From Paenibacillus sp. BIC5C1 (GTDB lineage Bacteria; Bacillota; Bacilli; Paenibacillales; Paenibacillaceae), in NCBI RefSeq assembly GCF_032399705.1, contig NZ_CP135922.1, positions 6,820,001 through 6,884,000 of the forward strand: 64,000 nucleotides of DNA, in the 5' to 3' direction. The translations under genes were made by a program, and so were the position numbers. The number at the start of each line of letters is the position of its first letter. The first letter of the stretch is position 1. Below are positions 45,003 through 53,187 of this stretch, in pieces. The notes beneath the pieces were generated by a model. It made no database searches and was not told the DNA's origin. It saw only the letters and a program-made list of their open reading frames with translations.

Positions 45003-46220
45003 TCATGTAGCCTGGGAATCACCATGGACGTTATCCAGATATACATTTGGACAATATCCCGTGAAAATCAGCAGCGCTTCATCCAGCATGCGCATCACAC
45101 CTACGGCAGAGTAGTCAAACCAGGGATCACCTGTAATTAGATGAATCTGGTACTGCCTTACTGCCTTAAGCTGACGCCATACTGGCGAGTGTTGCAGACT
45201 GAGCCAGTAGGCACGTGATGCAGCTTCAGGACACACCATAACAAGAATCCGATCTGGATTTAGCGCAGCCAGTTGTTCCAAGGTTAACTGTGTGTTGGCC
45301 TGAACATCAGGGAACGTCTCCAGTTGTAATCCATTATTGTACAAGACTTCTTCAATGCCGGGATTTCGATACAAATACAGGTGCTGACCATACACTCGGA
45401 CAACGATGACCTTCTCTCGGCCCACTTTCTGCTTTACGGAATCCCGTGCCTTCTCGACTCGCTGACTGTATACGCTAATCCACTGCTCTGCCTGTTCCTC
45501 CCGTTCCAGAAAAGCAGCAATCATGCGTAACTGCGCACGCCAATCCAAGTGATACTTCGGTACAAAACAACATGGTGCAATCTCAGCCAGCTTGGCCTGA
45601 TCCTGTTCACCGATCTGGTCGGTACCCACAATAGCGTCCGGCCGAATATGAACCAACCGCTCCACGTTGGCTTCAAATCTCAAGCTGGTATAAGGGTCGG
45701 TCAGTCTCAGATGAGACTGAATCTCTGTCCGGTGCACGTTATAATAATAAGCGGTCCATTTGGGATCAATCGGCGCAGCGACAGGCATGACATTAAGCGC
45801 CAGCAGCTGTCCAATGATACTGGAGGAGCAGGTGGCGATTCGTTTCCTCGCATTTTTGGCATAATCCGAAGGAGATACGCCCACTTCCTTTTTAAATTTG
45901 CGGCTAAAATAATACTCATCGCTATAGCCTACTCTCAGTGCGATTTCACGGAGCTTGTACCCTGTTTCTTTCAGGTATCGTTTCGCACGATTAATGCGAA
46001 GATCGGTCAGATATTCCATTGCACTCTGTCCGTAGGTTTTCTTGAACAGATCCACGAAATATTTCGCACTGATATTGGCTTTGTGGGCGAGATCGGCAAT
46101 AGACAATGGTTCGTCATAGTGCTCGTCCATATATACTTTTACCTTGGCAAGATCCGTCTTGGGACTGCGGCCGGTAACGGGCAAGTGCGCAGAGGTCTGC
46201 GAATCATTTTCCAGTAACAT
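45003..46220 (-). CDS. btr: AraC family activator with siderophore-binding domain (Btr-like)
   Basis: A 405-residue regulator combining an AraC DNA-binding domain with a ferric-siderophore binding domain, as in B. subtilis Btr, which activates the feu transport genes when it binds bacillibactin. Here the AraC domain is near the N-terminus (about 28-125: LSIADLAHKANISAKYFVDLFKKTYG, then REIALRVGYSDEYYFSRKFKKEVG). The binding domain fills the rest (about 135-395: LALNVMPVAAPID, RPDAIVGTDQIGEQDQAKL, NPDRILVMV). B. subtilis Btr has an additional N-terminal region that is absent here. It likely activates the receptor gene downstream and perhaps the operon. A perfect Fur box lies upstream. Confidence 0.9.
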   Translation of the reverse strand: MLLENDSQTSAHLPVTGRSPKTDLAKVKVYMDEHYDEPLSIADLAHKANISAKYFVDLFKKTYGQSAMEYLTDLRINRAKRYLKETGYKLREIALRVGYSDEYYFSRKFKKEVGVSPSDYAKNARKRIATCSSSIIGQLLALNVMPVAAPIDPKWTAYYYNVHRTEIQSHLRLTDPYTSLRFEANVERLVHIRPDAIVGTDQIGEQDQAKLAEIAPCCFVPKYHLDWRAQLRMIAAFLEREEQAEQWISVYSQRVEKARDSVKQKVGREKVIVVRVYGQHLYLYRNPGIEEVLYNNGLQLETFPDVQANTQLTLEQLAALNPDRILVMVCPEAASRAYWLSLQHSPVWRQLKAVRQYQIHLITGDPWFDYSAVGVMRMLDEALLIFTGYCPNVYLDNVHGDSQAT

Positions 46221-46306
46221 AAGGCCACTCCTTTCGATCTGCTTGATCGGTTTGATATGAAAATGTACAGGGCATTACAGCCGGTACTATATTAGACTAA
46301 CGAAAA

Positions 46307-46321
46307 TGATAATCATTATCA
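46307..46321. promoter_or_regulatory. Perfect Fur box upstream of the btr-like gene
   Basis: TGATAATCATTATCA equals the 7-1-7 Fur consensus exactly, 87 bases upstream of the btr-like ATG. Confidence 0.9.
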
Positions 46322-46408
46322 ATTAAAATATCACATTCTTTTCCATTCAGTCAATCCATATATGGAAGAATGTACACAGTTCGATGTTATGACTATCCCG
46401 TAAAAGGC

Positions 46409-46448
46409 AAAAAAGCTAACTGCGTGTTTTGAGCACGAGTTAGCTTTT
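46409..46448 (-). terminator. Terminator of the Bax inhibitor-like gene
   Basis: Hairpin with AAAAGCTAACT and AGTTAGCTTTT arms and an inner CGTG-CACG pairing, with a run of six T on the minus strand. Confidence 0.85.
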
Positions 46449-46491
46449 GAAGAGATAATATATGATTAGGTTTGAAGAATTTTGAATTGAA

Positions 46492-47241
46492 TTAATCCCG
46501 GCTCCGCAGCTTCCCAAGCAAACGAATAATTTCAATATACAGCCATACCAGCGTAACCATTAATCCAAATGCACCGTACCACTCCATATATTTCGGAGCA
46601 CCGTTGTCGGCACCACTTTCAATAAAGTCGAAATCAAGTACCAGATTCAGTGCGGCCACAATAACGATGACGACAGAAATCCCGATTCCGATCAGGCTGT
46701 TGTCATGCAGATAGGGAACGGTAATCCCGAACAAACCAAGAACAAAACTGAGGAGATACATAATCATGATGCCTCCGGTTGCCGCGACAACCCCCAGCTT
46801 GAAATTCTCCGTAGCTTTGATCAGTCTAGTCTTGTATGCCATCAGCAGAGCAATAAAGACAGCCATGGTCAGCAATGCAGCTTGCAGCGTAATGCCGTTG
46901 TACAAGTATTCATATGTAGCCGAGAGGGCACCGAGGAACATCCCTTCAGCCACGGCATAGATCGGCACAAGGTAAGGCGCTGCAACAGGTTTAAATGAAA
47001 TAATCAATGCGAGGATAAATCCGACGATTGCCCCTCCATATGCAAGAGGAAGCACTTCCTGCCCATTGAAAAACATCATCCAGGATGCAAATGCACTGCC
47101 CAGCAGAATTACCAGCGTAATAAACGCCTTGTTTACCGTACCGTTGATCGTCATTCTGGTCTGATACCGGTCATCTCCATAACCTCTGGAGTCTTCAAAC
47201 GTACTATCTTTGAGTGTAGGGTTACCGCTACGTCCGATCAA
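46492..47241 (-). CDS. Bax inhibitor-1/YccA family membrane protein
   Basis: About 249 residues with a polar N-terminal tail (SGNPTLKDSTFEDSRGYGDD) and seven predicted membrane helices from about residue 35. The family consensus is visible in MYLLSFVLGLFG, ALNLVLDFDFIESG and KYMEWYGAFGLMVTLVWLYIEIIRLL. Members are putative calcium or proton leak channels, and the bacterial role is poorly known. I chose TTG at 47241 as start, six bases after GAGGTG. The frame's first possible start (GTG, three codons earlier) is part of that ribosome binding site. It is transcribed alone. Confidence 0.88.
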   Translation of the reverse strand: MIGRSGNPTLKDSTFEDSRGYGDDRYQTRMTINGTVNKAFITLVILLGSAFASWMMFFNGQEVLPLAYGGAIVGFILALIISFKPVAAPYLVPIYAVAEGMFLGALSATYEYLYNGITLQAALLTMAVFIALLMAYKTRLIKATENFKLGVVAATGGIMIMYLLSFVLGLFGITVPYLHDNSLIGIGISVVIVIVAALNLVLDFDFIESGADNGAPKYMEWYGAFGLMVTLVWLYIEIIRLLGKLRSRD

Positions 47242-47521
47242 AGCAATCACCTCTTCTATGTATTTGGTTAATCCTGTATTACCATCTCTACGTTCTACAT
47301 TGCCATTTCTACGAACTACATATTAAATTGCATATTGAAAAATAAAAATTCTAATGCTTCCAAGCAGACGTGGGATGCAATCCGCAGATCACACCCTTGT
47401 CTGTTGACGCAAGGCATAGGCTATATGTCCCAAAACTTTGCGAAAAATACTTTACACTTTATTCAGTACATTCCATCATTTGATTCCCATTCTTATCGCT
47501 CTTGGGGCACATTCGAGATAC

Positions 47522-47878
47522 TTATTTGTACAACACTTTATCTACATTGTATTTCGCACGCATCGTGTTGATGATATAGGTCTCGTAAATTTCGCGATCC
47601 ACCGGATCTTCAATAACGCACACTTCAATGGTGGTTACTTCCTCGCGGTGTGACTTCATTGGTGATACGGTATCTTCAAAATGCTTCTTGATGCGCGGTC
47701 TTAATTTTCGTGCTTTCCCGACAAATAACAACTCATCATCGGCATTGTAAAACATAAAGATACCGCCCTTTTCCCGCGTAATCAGGTGGAAATCGGTGAA
47801 TCCATAAATGTGGCTAAGCTGTGGATCAGCCTGCTTCGTGATAATGACATCTGGTGTTGGCACAGTAATATTAATCAA
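47522..47878 (-). CDS. GIY-YIG domain nuclease-like protein
   Basis: A small protein of about 118 residues with a GIY-YIG-type catalytic fold: GGIFMFYNADDELLFVGKARKLRPRIKKHF is the motif region (about 38-67), where the first half is GIFMFY and the second LLFVGKA with the conserved Arg in LRPRI, and a Glu lies in DPVDREIYETYIIN. The domain resembles the one in UvrC and Cho, but there is no other UvrC segment. I set the start at TTG 47878, ten bases after GAGGA. Longer frames back to ATG 47920 lack a site. Function is unassigned, perhaps DNA repair or nucleic acid cleavage. Confidence 0.75.
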   Translation of the reverse strand: MINITVPTPDVIITKQADPQLSHIYGFTDFHLITREKGGIFMFYNADDELLFVGKARKLRPRIKKHFEDTVSPMKSHREEVTTIEVCVIEDPVDREIYETYIINTMRAKYNVDKVLYK

Positions 47879-48040
47879 TAGGTTCACTTCCTCATTATCT
47901 ATAGGTTTACATCCTATCATATATTATAAAGGGAAACCATTTCATTAATAAGAAGCAAGATTCAAGCTTTTTTCAACTATTACGACAAATATTTCAAAAA
48001 AAAGGTTAACTTCCCTGATTCAAAGTGGTACTATAGGGGT

Positions 48041-48445
48041 ATGAGGAAGAATTTGGGCACTAAGACATATGTCTTTATATCTACTTCCGTCTATTGTACC
48101 CTATGATTGATCATCTTTTTCATACTGAATTCTGTTACGCGCGCACGACAAGAGTACAGTTAGCAAGAACTTAGCCTTATAGCTTTAAGATTCATCATCT
48201 AATCGACCCTTGCAGCAAGCAAACGTAGAAAGATCCTAGATTTACGAAGCTAGTATAGAATTGGATTGACCTAGAAAGCCTGCAATTATAGCCGTACGAG
48301 AGTAAATAGACACACGTAGAAGGACAGACAGCTATCGATCCTAGAGAGACTAGTCATGCAACGCCAACCTAGAAAGTTATAGCAGCAGCACTATAAAAGA
48401 TGGATCACGTTTCACCCCAGCCCGGCATGATGCCAGGGCTTTTTT
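48041..48445 (+). ncRNA. Candidate structured non-coding RNA of about 400 nt with internal repeats
   Basis: A 600-base gap has no open frame of useful length on either strand before the MocR gene. A possible promoter (TTAACT at 48006, 17 bases, TACTAT at 48029) and an intrinsic terminator at 48419-48445 bound about 400 nt. Inside are an exact palindrome AAGACATATGTCTT (48062-48075) and two imperfect copies of a 70-base unit (48223-48292 and 48314-48383), each with the ordered boxes ACGTAGAA, GATCCTAGA, CTAGT, ACCTAGAAAG and TTATAGC. A TTATAG-CTATAA hairpin precedes the terminator. CTAG, usually rare in bacteria, occurs six times. No known RNA class was recognised. Confidence 0.45.
48419..48445 (+). 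terminator. Terminator of the candidate RNA
   Basis: AGCCCGGCAT and ATGCCAGGGCT arms, then TTTTTT. No plus-strand coding gene precedes it, which is the main sign of a non-coding transcript or leader. Confidence 0.7.
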
Positions 48446-48471
48446 ACGTTTTGCCCAAACAACTAACCACT

Positions 48472-48519
48472 CCCGCAGGGAAACAGAGGTATCGTGGTTC
48501 TTTCTGCGGGGGTTATAAT
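48472..48519 (+). promoter_or_regulatory. Inverted repeat and promoter of the MocR-ddl operon
   Basis: CCCGCAG at 48472 and CTGCGGG at 48504 form an inverted repeat with 25 bases between. TATAAT at 48514 is a perfect -10 with only a weak -35 upstream, as expected for an activator-dependent promoter. The arms probably bind the MocR-type regulator. Confidence 0.45.
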
Positions 48520-48550
48520 ATGGCAAGATAGCAAATAAGGGAGTGATGGG

Positions 48551-50002
48551 ATGTATTCCGATCTGCAATTGACGGAGGACCGCCCTGTATATATACAAGT
48601 CAAAGATTATATGAAGCGATTGATGCTCAAAGGCGGCCTGCAAGCCAAACAAAAGCTTCCTTCTACCCGCGAACTCAGTACACTCATGAAAGTAAGCCGC
48701 AGCACGATTCTGCTGGCCTATGCTGAATTGGAGGAAGAAGGCCTGATCTACGCGGTCAAAGGAAAAGGCAATTACGTTAGTTCAACCATTGATGCACCTG
48801 AGGCAACGTCCGGGTGGCAGCTGGACTGGAACGAACGTGTCAGTGACTACGCAATTCAGGCGGAGCAATATGATCTGATGAAGCATGGCTCAGGATCGGA
48901 GCGCGGTGAGATTTCATTTACCAGCATTGCGCCCGATGAGAAGCTGTTCGACATGCACAATGTAAAAAGAGCCTTTCTCGACCGGATGTCGCTTGAAGGT
49001 GAAGTGCTGTTGAATTACGGATATGCGCAAGGCTACAGGCCTCTTATGAAGTATCTGCTGCAATATATGGAAAATAAAGGTGTTGACCTGACCGGCAAGG
49101 ATATTCTGATTACCAACGGATTTACGGAAGGTTTTGATCTGGTACTGGGTGCACTTCGCAAAAAAAGCGGTAGGGCCCTGTGCGAAAACCCGACACACCA
49201 TACCGCTGTTAAAAATCTGAGGCTTCATCAATTCCATCTCACCGGTGTGGATATGGAATCAGATGGTCTGAATCTGCGGCAGCTGGAACGGGAACTTGAA
49301 GCAAACCCGTATGATCTGGCCTATCTCGTACCCTCTTACCACAATCCAACCGGGATCGTCACATCACCTGCCAAACGGACAGAGATCATTCGGTTGATGA
49401 ACCAGTACCATGTGCCGATTATTGAAGACGGCTTTAACGAGGAATTGCGGTATTCCGGTTCCCATGTCTCCCCTCTGATTGCCAGTGTGGGCAAAGGGAA
49501 CGGACTCGTATATCTGGGTAGCTTCTCCAAGGTTTTGTTTCCGGGACTGCGCGTAGGCTGGGTCATTGCGGATGCGGCGCTGATTGATTATCTGGAAAGC
49601 ATGAAACGGGCGCGCAGCATTCATACCTCGACGCTGGATCAGTCACTGCTTTATCAATATCTGAGCAACGGCAATTTCGAGAAATACTTGAAGCGTGCCC
49701 GCACGGAGTACAAGCGAAAATATGAGCTGGTCGTTCGCTGCTTGCGGCAGTATCTGCCGATGTGCCGGGTTTCCGGTGAAGGCGGCCTTCACCTGTTCGT
49801 ACAATTTCCATCAGAATACCGCACGAGGGAACTGCTGGCGGCTTGCAAGGTAAAAGGCGTTACCTTCATGCCCGGGGATACCTTTTATCTTGAACCGGGT
49901 CAGGGACAAAACACAATGCGTTTGGGCTTCTCCCGGGTCAGCGATGAGAACATTCGCAAAGGCATTCGCATCATTGGCGAGACGGTTGCTCAAATGAGAT
50001 GA
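48551..50002 (+). CDS. MocR/GabR-type PLP-dependent transcriptional regulator (DdlR-like)
   Basis: A 483-residue fusion of an N-terminal GntR winged helix (about 10-75, KLPSTRELSTLMKVSRSTILLAYAELEEEGLI) and a C-terminal fold-type I aminotransferase-like domain (about 110-480). The PLP lysine lies in YLGSFSKVLFPGLRVGW, and PSYHNPTG is the substrate-binding turn. MocR regulators sense amino acids through PLP. In Brevibacillus brevis the related DdlR regulates the D-alanine ligase gene. Here ddl follows directly and the two reading frames almost touch, so a DdlR-like role is likely. The ATG follows AAGGGAG. Confidence 0.9.
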   Translation: MYSDLQLTEDRPVYIQVKDYMKRLMLKGGLQAKQKLPSTRELSTLMKVSRSTILLAYAELEEEGLIYAVKGKGNYVSSTIDAPEATSGWQLDWNERVSDYAIQAEQYDLMKHGSGSERGEISFTSIAPDEKLFDMHNVKRAFLDRMSLEGEVLLNYGYAQGYRPLMKYLLQYMENKGVDLTGKDILITNGFTEGFDLVLGALRKKSGRALCENPTHHTAVKNLRLHQFHLTGVDMESDGLNLRQLERELEANPYDLAYLVPSYHNPTGIVTSPAKRTEIIRLMNQYHVPIIEDGFNEELRYSGSHVSPLIASVGKGNGLVYLGSFSKVLFPGLRVGWVIADAALIDYLESMKRARSIHTSTLDQSLLYQYLSNGNFEKYLKRARTEYKRKYELVVRCLRQYLPMCRVSGEGGLHLFVQFPSEYRTRELLAACKVKGVTFMPGDTFYLEPGQGQNTMRLGFSRVSDENIRKGIRIIGETVAQMR

Positions 50003-50013
50003 GGAGGATTCAC

Positions 50014-50934
50014 ATGAAAGTTGGCGTTATTATGGGTGGCACATCTTCGGAGCGGGATGTTTCCCTGCTCACCGGACAGGAGATGATCAACCATCTGGAT
50101 GGACAGAAGTATGAGGTTATTCCGGTGGAAATCAACAGCAAGCGTGATCTCATCGAGAAAGCCGCAGGATTGGATGTGGCACTGCTCGCTCTGCACGGCA
50201 AATACGGCGAGGATGGCACGATTCAAGGTACGTTAGAGTCGCTGGGCGTTCCTTATACAGGCTGTGGTGTACTCGCGAGCAGTGTATGCATGGACAAAGA
50301 TATGTCCAAACGGCTCATACAGCATGCGGGTATACCTACTGGCGAGTGGCTTCAGGTAAGCAGTCTGAATGAATTGTCATCAACCGCTGTGCAGCAGTTA
50401 ACATATCCCGTTGTGGTAAAGCCCAATTCAGGTGGTTCCAGCATCGGTACACAAGTGGTGCAGGAACCCTCGGCTCTTCATGCGGCTGTAGAAGCGGCTC
50501 TCGTTTGGGACGAAGTCGTCATGATCGAGCAATATATTGAGGGCGAAGAGATTACCTGCGCCGTTCTGGATGGTCAGATGCTTCCTGTTATCTCGATTCG
50601 TTCAAATGCCGATTTTTTCGATTACACCTCCAAATATAATGACTGCGGCGCTGAGGAGCAGGTCGTTCATTTGCCTGCCGATTTGCATAAACGTGTAGAA
50701 GCGGCGGCATTAACCTGTTACCGGGTGTTGAAATGCAGTGTATATGCTCGCGTGGACATGATGATTCGAGATGGCATGCCCTATGTGCTTGAGGTGAACA
50801 CGCTTCCGGGTCTTACCCGAAATAGCCTGCTGCCCAAAAGTGCAGCCGCTGCTGGTATCTCCTTTGCCAGTTTGCTGGATTCCATTATTGATCTCTCGTT
50901 AAAAGAACGTCAAAAGGAGGCAACGCGATCATGA
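50014..50934 (+). CDS. ddl: D-alanine--D-alanine ligase
   Basis: A 306-residue ATP-grasp enzyme that joins two D-alanines for peptidoglycan. Motifs are VIMGGTSSERDVSLLTGQ, ALLALHGKYGEDGTIQG, GVLASSVCMDK, VKPNSGGSSIG (ATP-binding), and RVDMMIRDGMPYVLEVNTLPGLT with the metal-binding acids and the terminal Ser-rich loop. The start ATG at 50014 follows GAGGAGG. The frame extends 5 codons further back into the MocR stop region. It overlaps the following GNAT gene by four bases. Whether the chromosome has another ddl copy cannot be told from this window. Confidence 0.95.
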   Translation: MKVGVIMGGTSSERDVSLLTGQEMINHLDGQKYEVIPVEINSKRDLIEKAAGLDVALLALHGKYGEDGTIQGTLESLGVPYTGCGVLASSVCMDKDMSKRLIQHAGIPTGEWLQVSSLNELSSTAVQQLTYPVVVKPNSGGSSIGTQVVQEPSALHAAVEAALVWDEVVMIEQYIEGEEITCAVLDGQMLPVISIRSNADFFDYTSKYNDCGAEEQVVHLPADLHKRVEAAALTCYRVLKCSVYARVDMMIRDGMPYVLEVNTLPGLTRNSLLPKSAAAAGISFASLLDSIIDLSLKERQKEATRS

Positions 50935-51389
50935 GTCTGAATGTATCGATTCGTAACAGTACCCCTGAAGATCTGCAGGATATGGTCATTCTTATGGATC
51001 AACTCGGTTATCCAACCACGTATGCCGAGATGAAGGTGCGTTATTCGCATATCGCTGCGGATTCAAACTTTGCAACGTTGGTTGCCGAAGTCCGTGGCCG
51101 TGTCGTTGGATTGATTGGTCTACAGACATCTTACCTATATGAAAAAAACGGAAGACACTGCCGCATCATGGCTCTCATCGTGCATGATCAGTTCAGAAGC
51201 TCCGGCATCGGTCGTCAGCTTATTCTGGAAGCAGAGCAGTGGGCAGCCACTCATGGCGTGGATTCCTTATCTCTAAACAGCGGTAATCGCCCGGATCGTG
51301 AAGCTGCGCATGAATTCTACCAACAGATGGGCTTTACCGCGGGAAGTACCGGATTTAGCAAAAAGCCTCAGGCTTTGCAGCATAGCTGA
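50931..51389 (+). CDS. GNAT family N-acetyltransferase
   Basis: A 152-residue acetyltransferase, with motif A at MALIVHDQFRSSGIGRQLILEAEQWA and motif B at NRPDREAAHEFYQQMGFT. The N-terminus SIRNSTPEDLQDMVILMDQLGYP is typical of this subgroup. It is translationally coupled to ddl by an ATGA overlap and is the last gene of the MocR-ddl operon, so the acceptor may be a D-amino acid or cell-wall intermediate, though this is only inference. A convergent hairpin terminates it. Confidence 0.88.
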   Translation: MSLNVSIRNSTPEDLQDMVILMDQLGYPTTYAEMKVRYSHIAADSNFATLVAEVRGRVVGLIGLQTSYLYEKNGRHCRIMALIVHDQFRSSGIGRQLILEAEQWAATHGVDSLSLNSGNRPDREAAHEFYQQMGFTAGSTGFSKKPQALQHS

Positions 51390-51408
51390 CTGTTTACAAC
51401 GTAACATC

Positions 51409-51451
51409 AAAAAAACGCCCATTTCCAACACAAAGGTCGGAAACGGGCGTT
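51409..51451. terminator. Bidirectional terminator between the two GNAT genes
   Basis: Stem AACGCCCATTTCC and GGAAACGGGCGTT. The minus strand shows a run of seven T. It serves the convergent transcripts. Confidence 0.85.
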
Positions 51452-51472
51452 CTCTATTTCGCTATAAGTAAT

Positions 51473-52942
51473 TTATCTTTTGGCCTTCATGGATTCATAC
51501 GCAGCAAGTAACTCCTCTATAGCCACTCCATTAATCTTCATTCCTGCCACCTGGCACCGTTCCAACTGTACGTCGGATAGATCACAGTCATTGAAATGAC
51601 TGCCCTTGAGATCACAATGCTCCCAACGCATGGGTACTCTGTCTTGGCCGAGATGTGTATCCTGAAATTGAACACCATCCAAAGCACAGAATTCAACCTT
51701 GCTATCTGTTAAACGTAAATCGGCCAGTAATATGCTGGTCATATTCAGATTGGTGAATTTACCCCCACTCAGGTTGCAATCGGTGATCCGGATATCCCGA
51801 AGATTGCTGGTGCTGAAGCGAAGTGAATCGAGATCAGCTTGGTAAAATTCATTAATCGACTCACCCTTAACGTTGGATAATTCCTCGGATGGGAGCTGGA
51901 TTACAGGCTCTATTGTTATGATTTTCTCATATCCATATTCATCTTCAGACGCATAGAGACAGACATAACCCATTTTCTCATAAAAATGATGATTATCCCG
52001 CTGTCTTCCCGAGGTCTCCAGCTTCCATACCCCAATCTCAGGGAATTCGGCCTCAACAAGCCTGATGACCTGAGATCCTATACCCCGACCATGACAAACG
52101 GGATCAATAAAGATTTTATCCAGCCTCGCATGCCTGCTTCCCAATACATTGACACTGACTCCACCAATGGTGCATCCATCCCATTCAATAACGTAATAGT
52201 CCCATTCACGGATCACGTAACTGTGCATACGAACAGACGAATAGCCTGGTGGACAAAGGTTGCTGTCCGGAACTGTGTCTCCCATAGCCCAGACCCTGAT
52301 CGCATGATCAAAGGCTCTGGTACATATCTCCGTAAGCACTTCAGCATCCTCTTGGCGTGCACGGCGAAGATGAACTTGAGATTGCAGCCCCAGTGAAGAT
52401 GCTGGTGCCGGCTGTACTTTATATCGTTCAAAATAATCGTAGTCAGCCTGATCCGAAAGTTTTCTGCGAGAGACATAACGAAATCCAGCATGTTCAAGCA
52501 CCTTGCGTGAAGGCTGGTTAAACGGCTTTACAATACCCACGATTCGATCCAACAGAGTATTCTCGAACAAGTATGTCGTTAAGGCATTCACTGCTTCTGT
52601 GACATACCCTTTATTCCGATAATCCCTTGAAATGGCGTAAGCCACTTCACGATCATTACTATCCAGCATGTCATTGGGAAACACACCACACCAGCCAATG
52701 ATTTGCTGATCTTTGTTGTGCACAACAGCCAGCATGACCCTTACATCTTTCGGGTCGAACTGCTCGTAACTGCCAACAACGAATTGCAGAAAACCATGCA
52801 GCTGTTCCTCTGTCATCCTCCATTCGGGAAGAATATCCGTGATTTCGGGTTGTCGGGTTAATGCATACAGTGCGTCCTGGTCTTCCAGCGTTAGTGGACG
52901 TAATGTAATCGAACTGGATTGGATGGTCAATTGACTTTTCAT
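51473..52942 (-). CDS. GNAT-GNAT-pentapeptide repeat fusion protein
   Basis: A 489-residue cytoplasmic protein with three parts. The first (about 1-175) is a RimJ/RimL-type acetyltransferase: SSITLRPLTLEDQDALYAL, REVAYAISRDYRNKGYVTEA, FNQPSRKVLEHAGFRYV. The second (about 190-330) is another GNAT: RRARQEDAEVLTEICTRAF, DKIFIDPVCHGRGIGSQVI, NHHFYEKMGYVCLY. The third (about 375-475) has pentapeptide-like repeats with A(N/D)LXX-type turns: DLDSLRFSTSNLRDI, CNLSGGKFTNLNM, CDLKGSHFNDCDLSDV. Such triple fusions are unusual, and the repeat helix may bind a nucleic acid or protein. The start at ATG 52942 is six bases after GAGGTG. Confidence 0.88.
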   Translation of the reverse strand: MKSQLTIQSSSITLRPLTLEDQDALYALTRQPEITDILPEWRMTEEQLHGFLQFVVGSYEQFDPKDVRVMLAVVHNKDQQIIGWCGVFPNDMLDSNDREVAYAISRDYRNKGYVTEAVNALTTYLFENTLLDRIVGIVKPFNQPSRKVLEHAGFRYVSRRKLSDQADYDYFERYKVQPAPASSLGLQSQVHLRRARQEDAEVLTEICTRAFDHAIRVWAMGDTVPDSNLCPPGYSSVRMHSYVIREWDYYVIEWDGCTIGGVSVNVLGSRHARLDKIFIDPVCHGRGIGSQVIRLVEAEFPEIGVWKLETSGRQRDNHHFYEKMGYVCLYASEDEYGYEKIITIEPVIQLPSEELSNVKGESINEFYQADLDSLRFSTSNLRDIRITDCNLSGGKFTNLNMTSILLADLRLTDSKVEFCALDGVQFQDTHLGQDRVPMRWEHCDLKGSHFNDCDLSDVQLERCQVAGMKINGVAIEELLAAYESMKAKR

Positions 52943-53187
52943 ATATAACACCTCTGGGGATATATTTGGGATGACACGACAAAGAGGAGCACCTCCAATA
53001 GAGGCACTCCCCGATTCGTTTCATCATTTCAGAAACGCCGAAGCTCCTCGTAATGGGTCAAAAAGGACACACGTATCCCGTTATTGGTCTAACGGAATTT
53101 TTTCGATGTGTTCTTTCATGATCATTACGAGAAATCTGGCATACTCTGAAATCCCCTCTCAACCTAAGGCTTACATACAAATCTTAC

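Noticed and set aside
48062..48075. Palindrome AAGACATATGTCTT as an operator of the GIY-YIG gene
   Set aside because: It is about 180 bases from that start and lies inside the candidate RNA, so it was treated as part of that structure instead.
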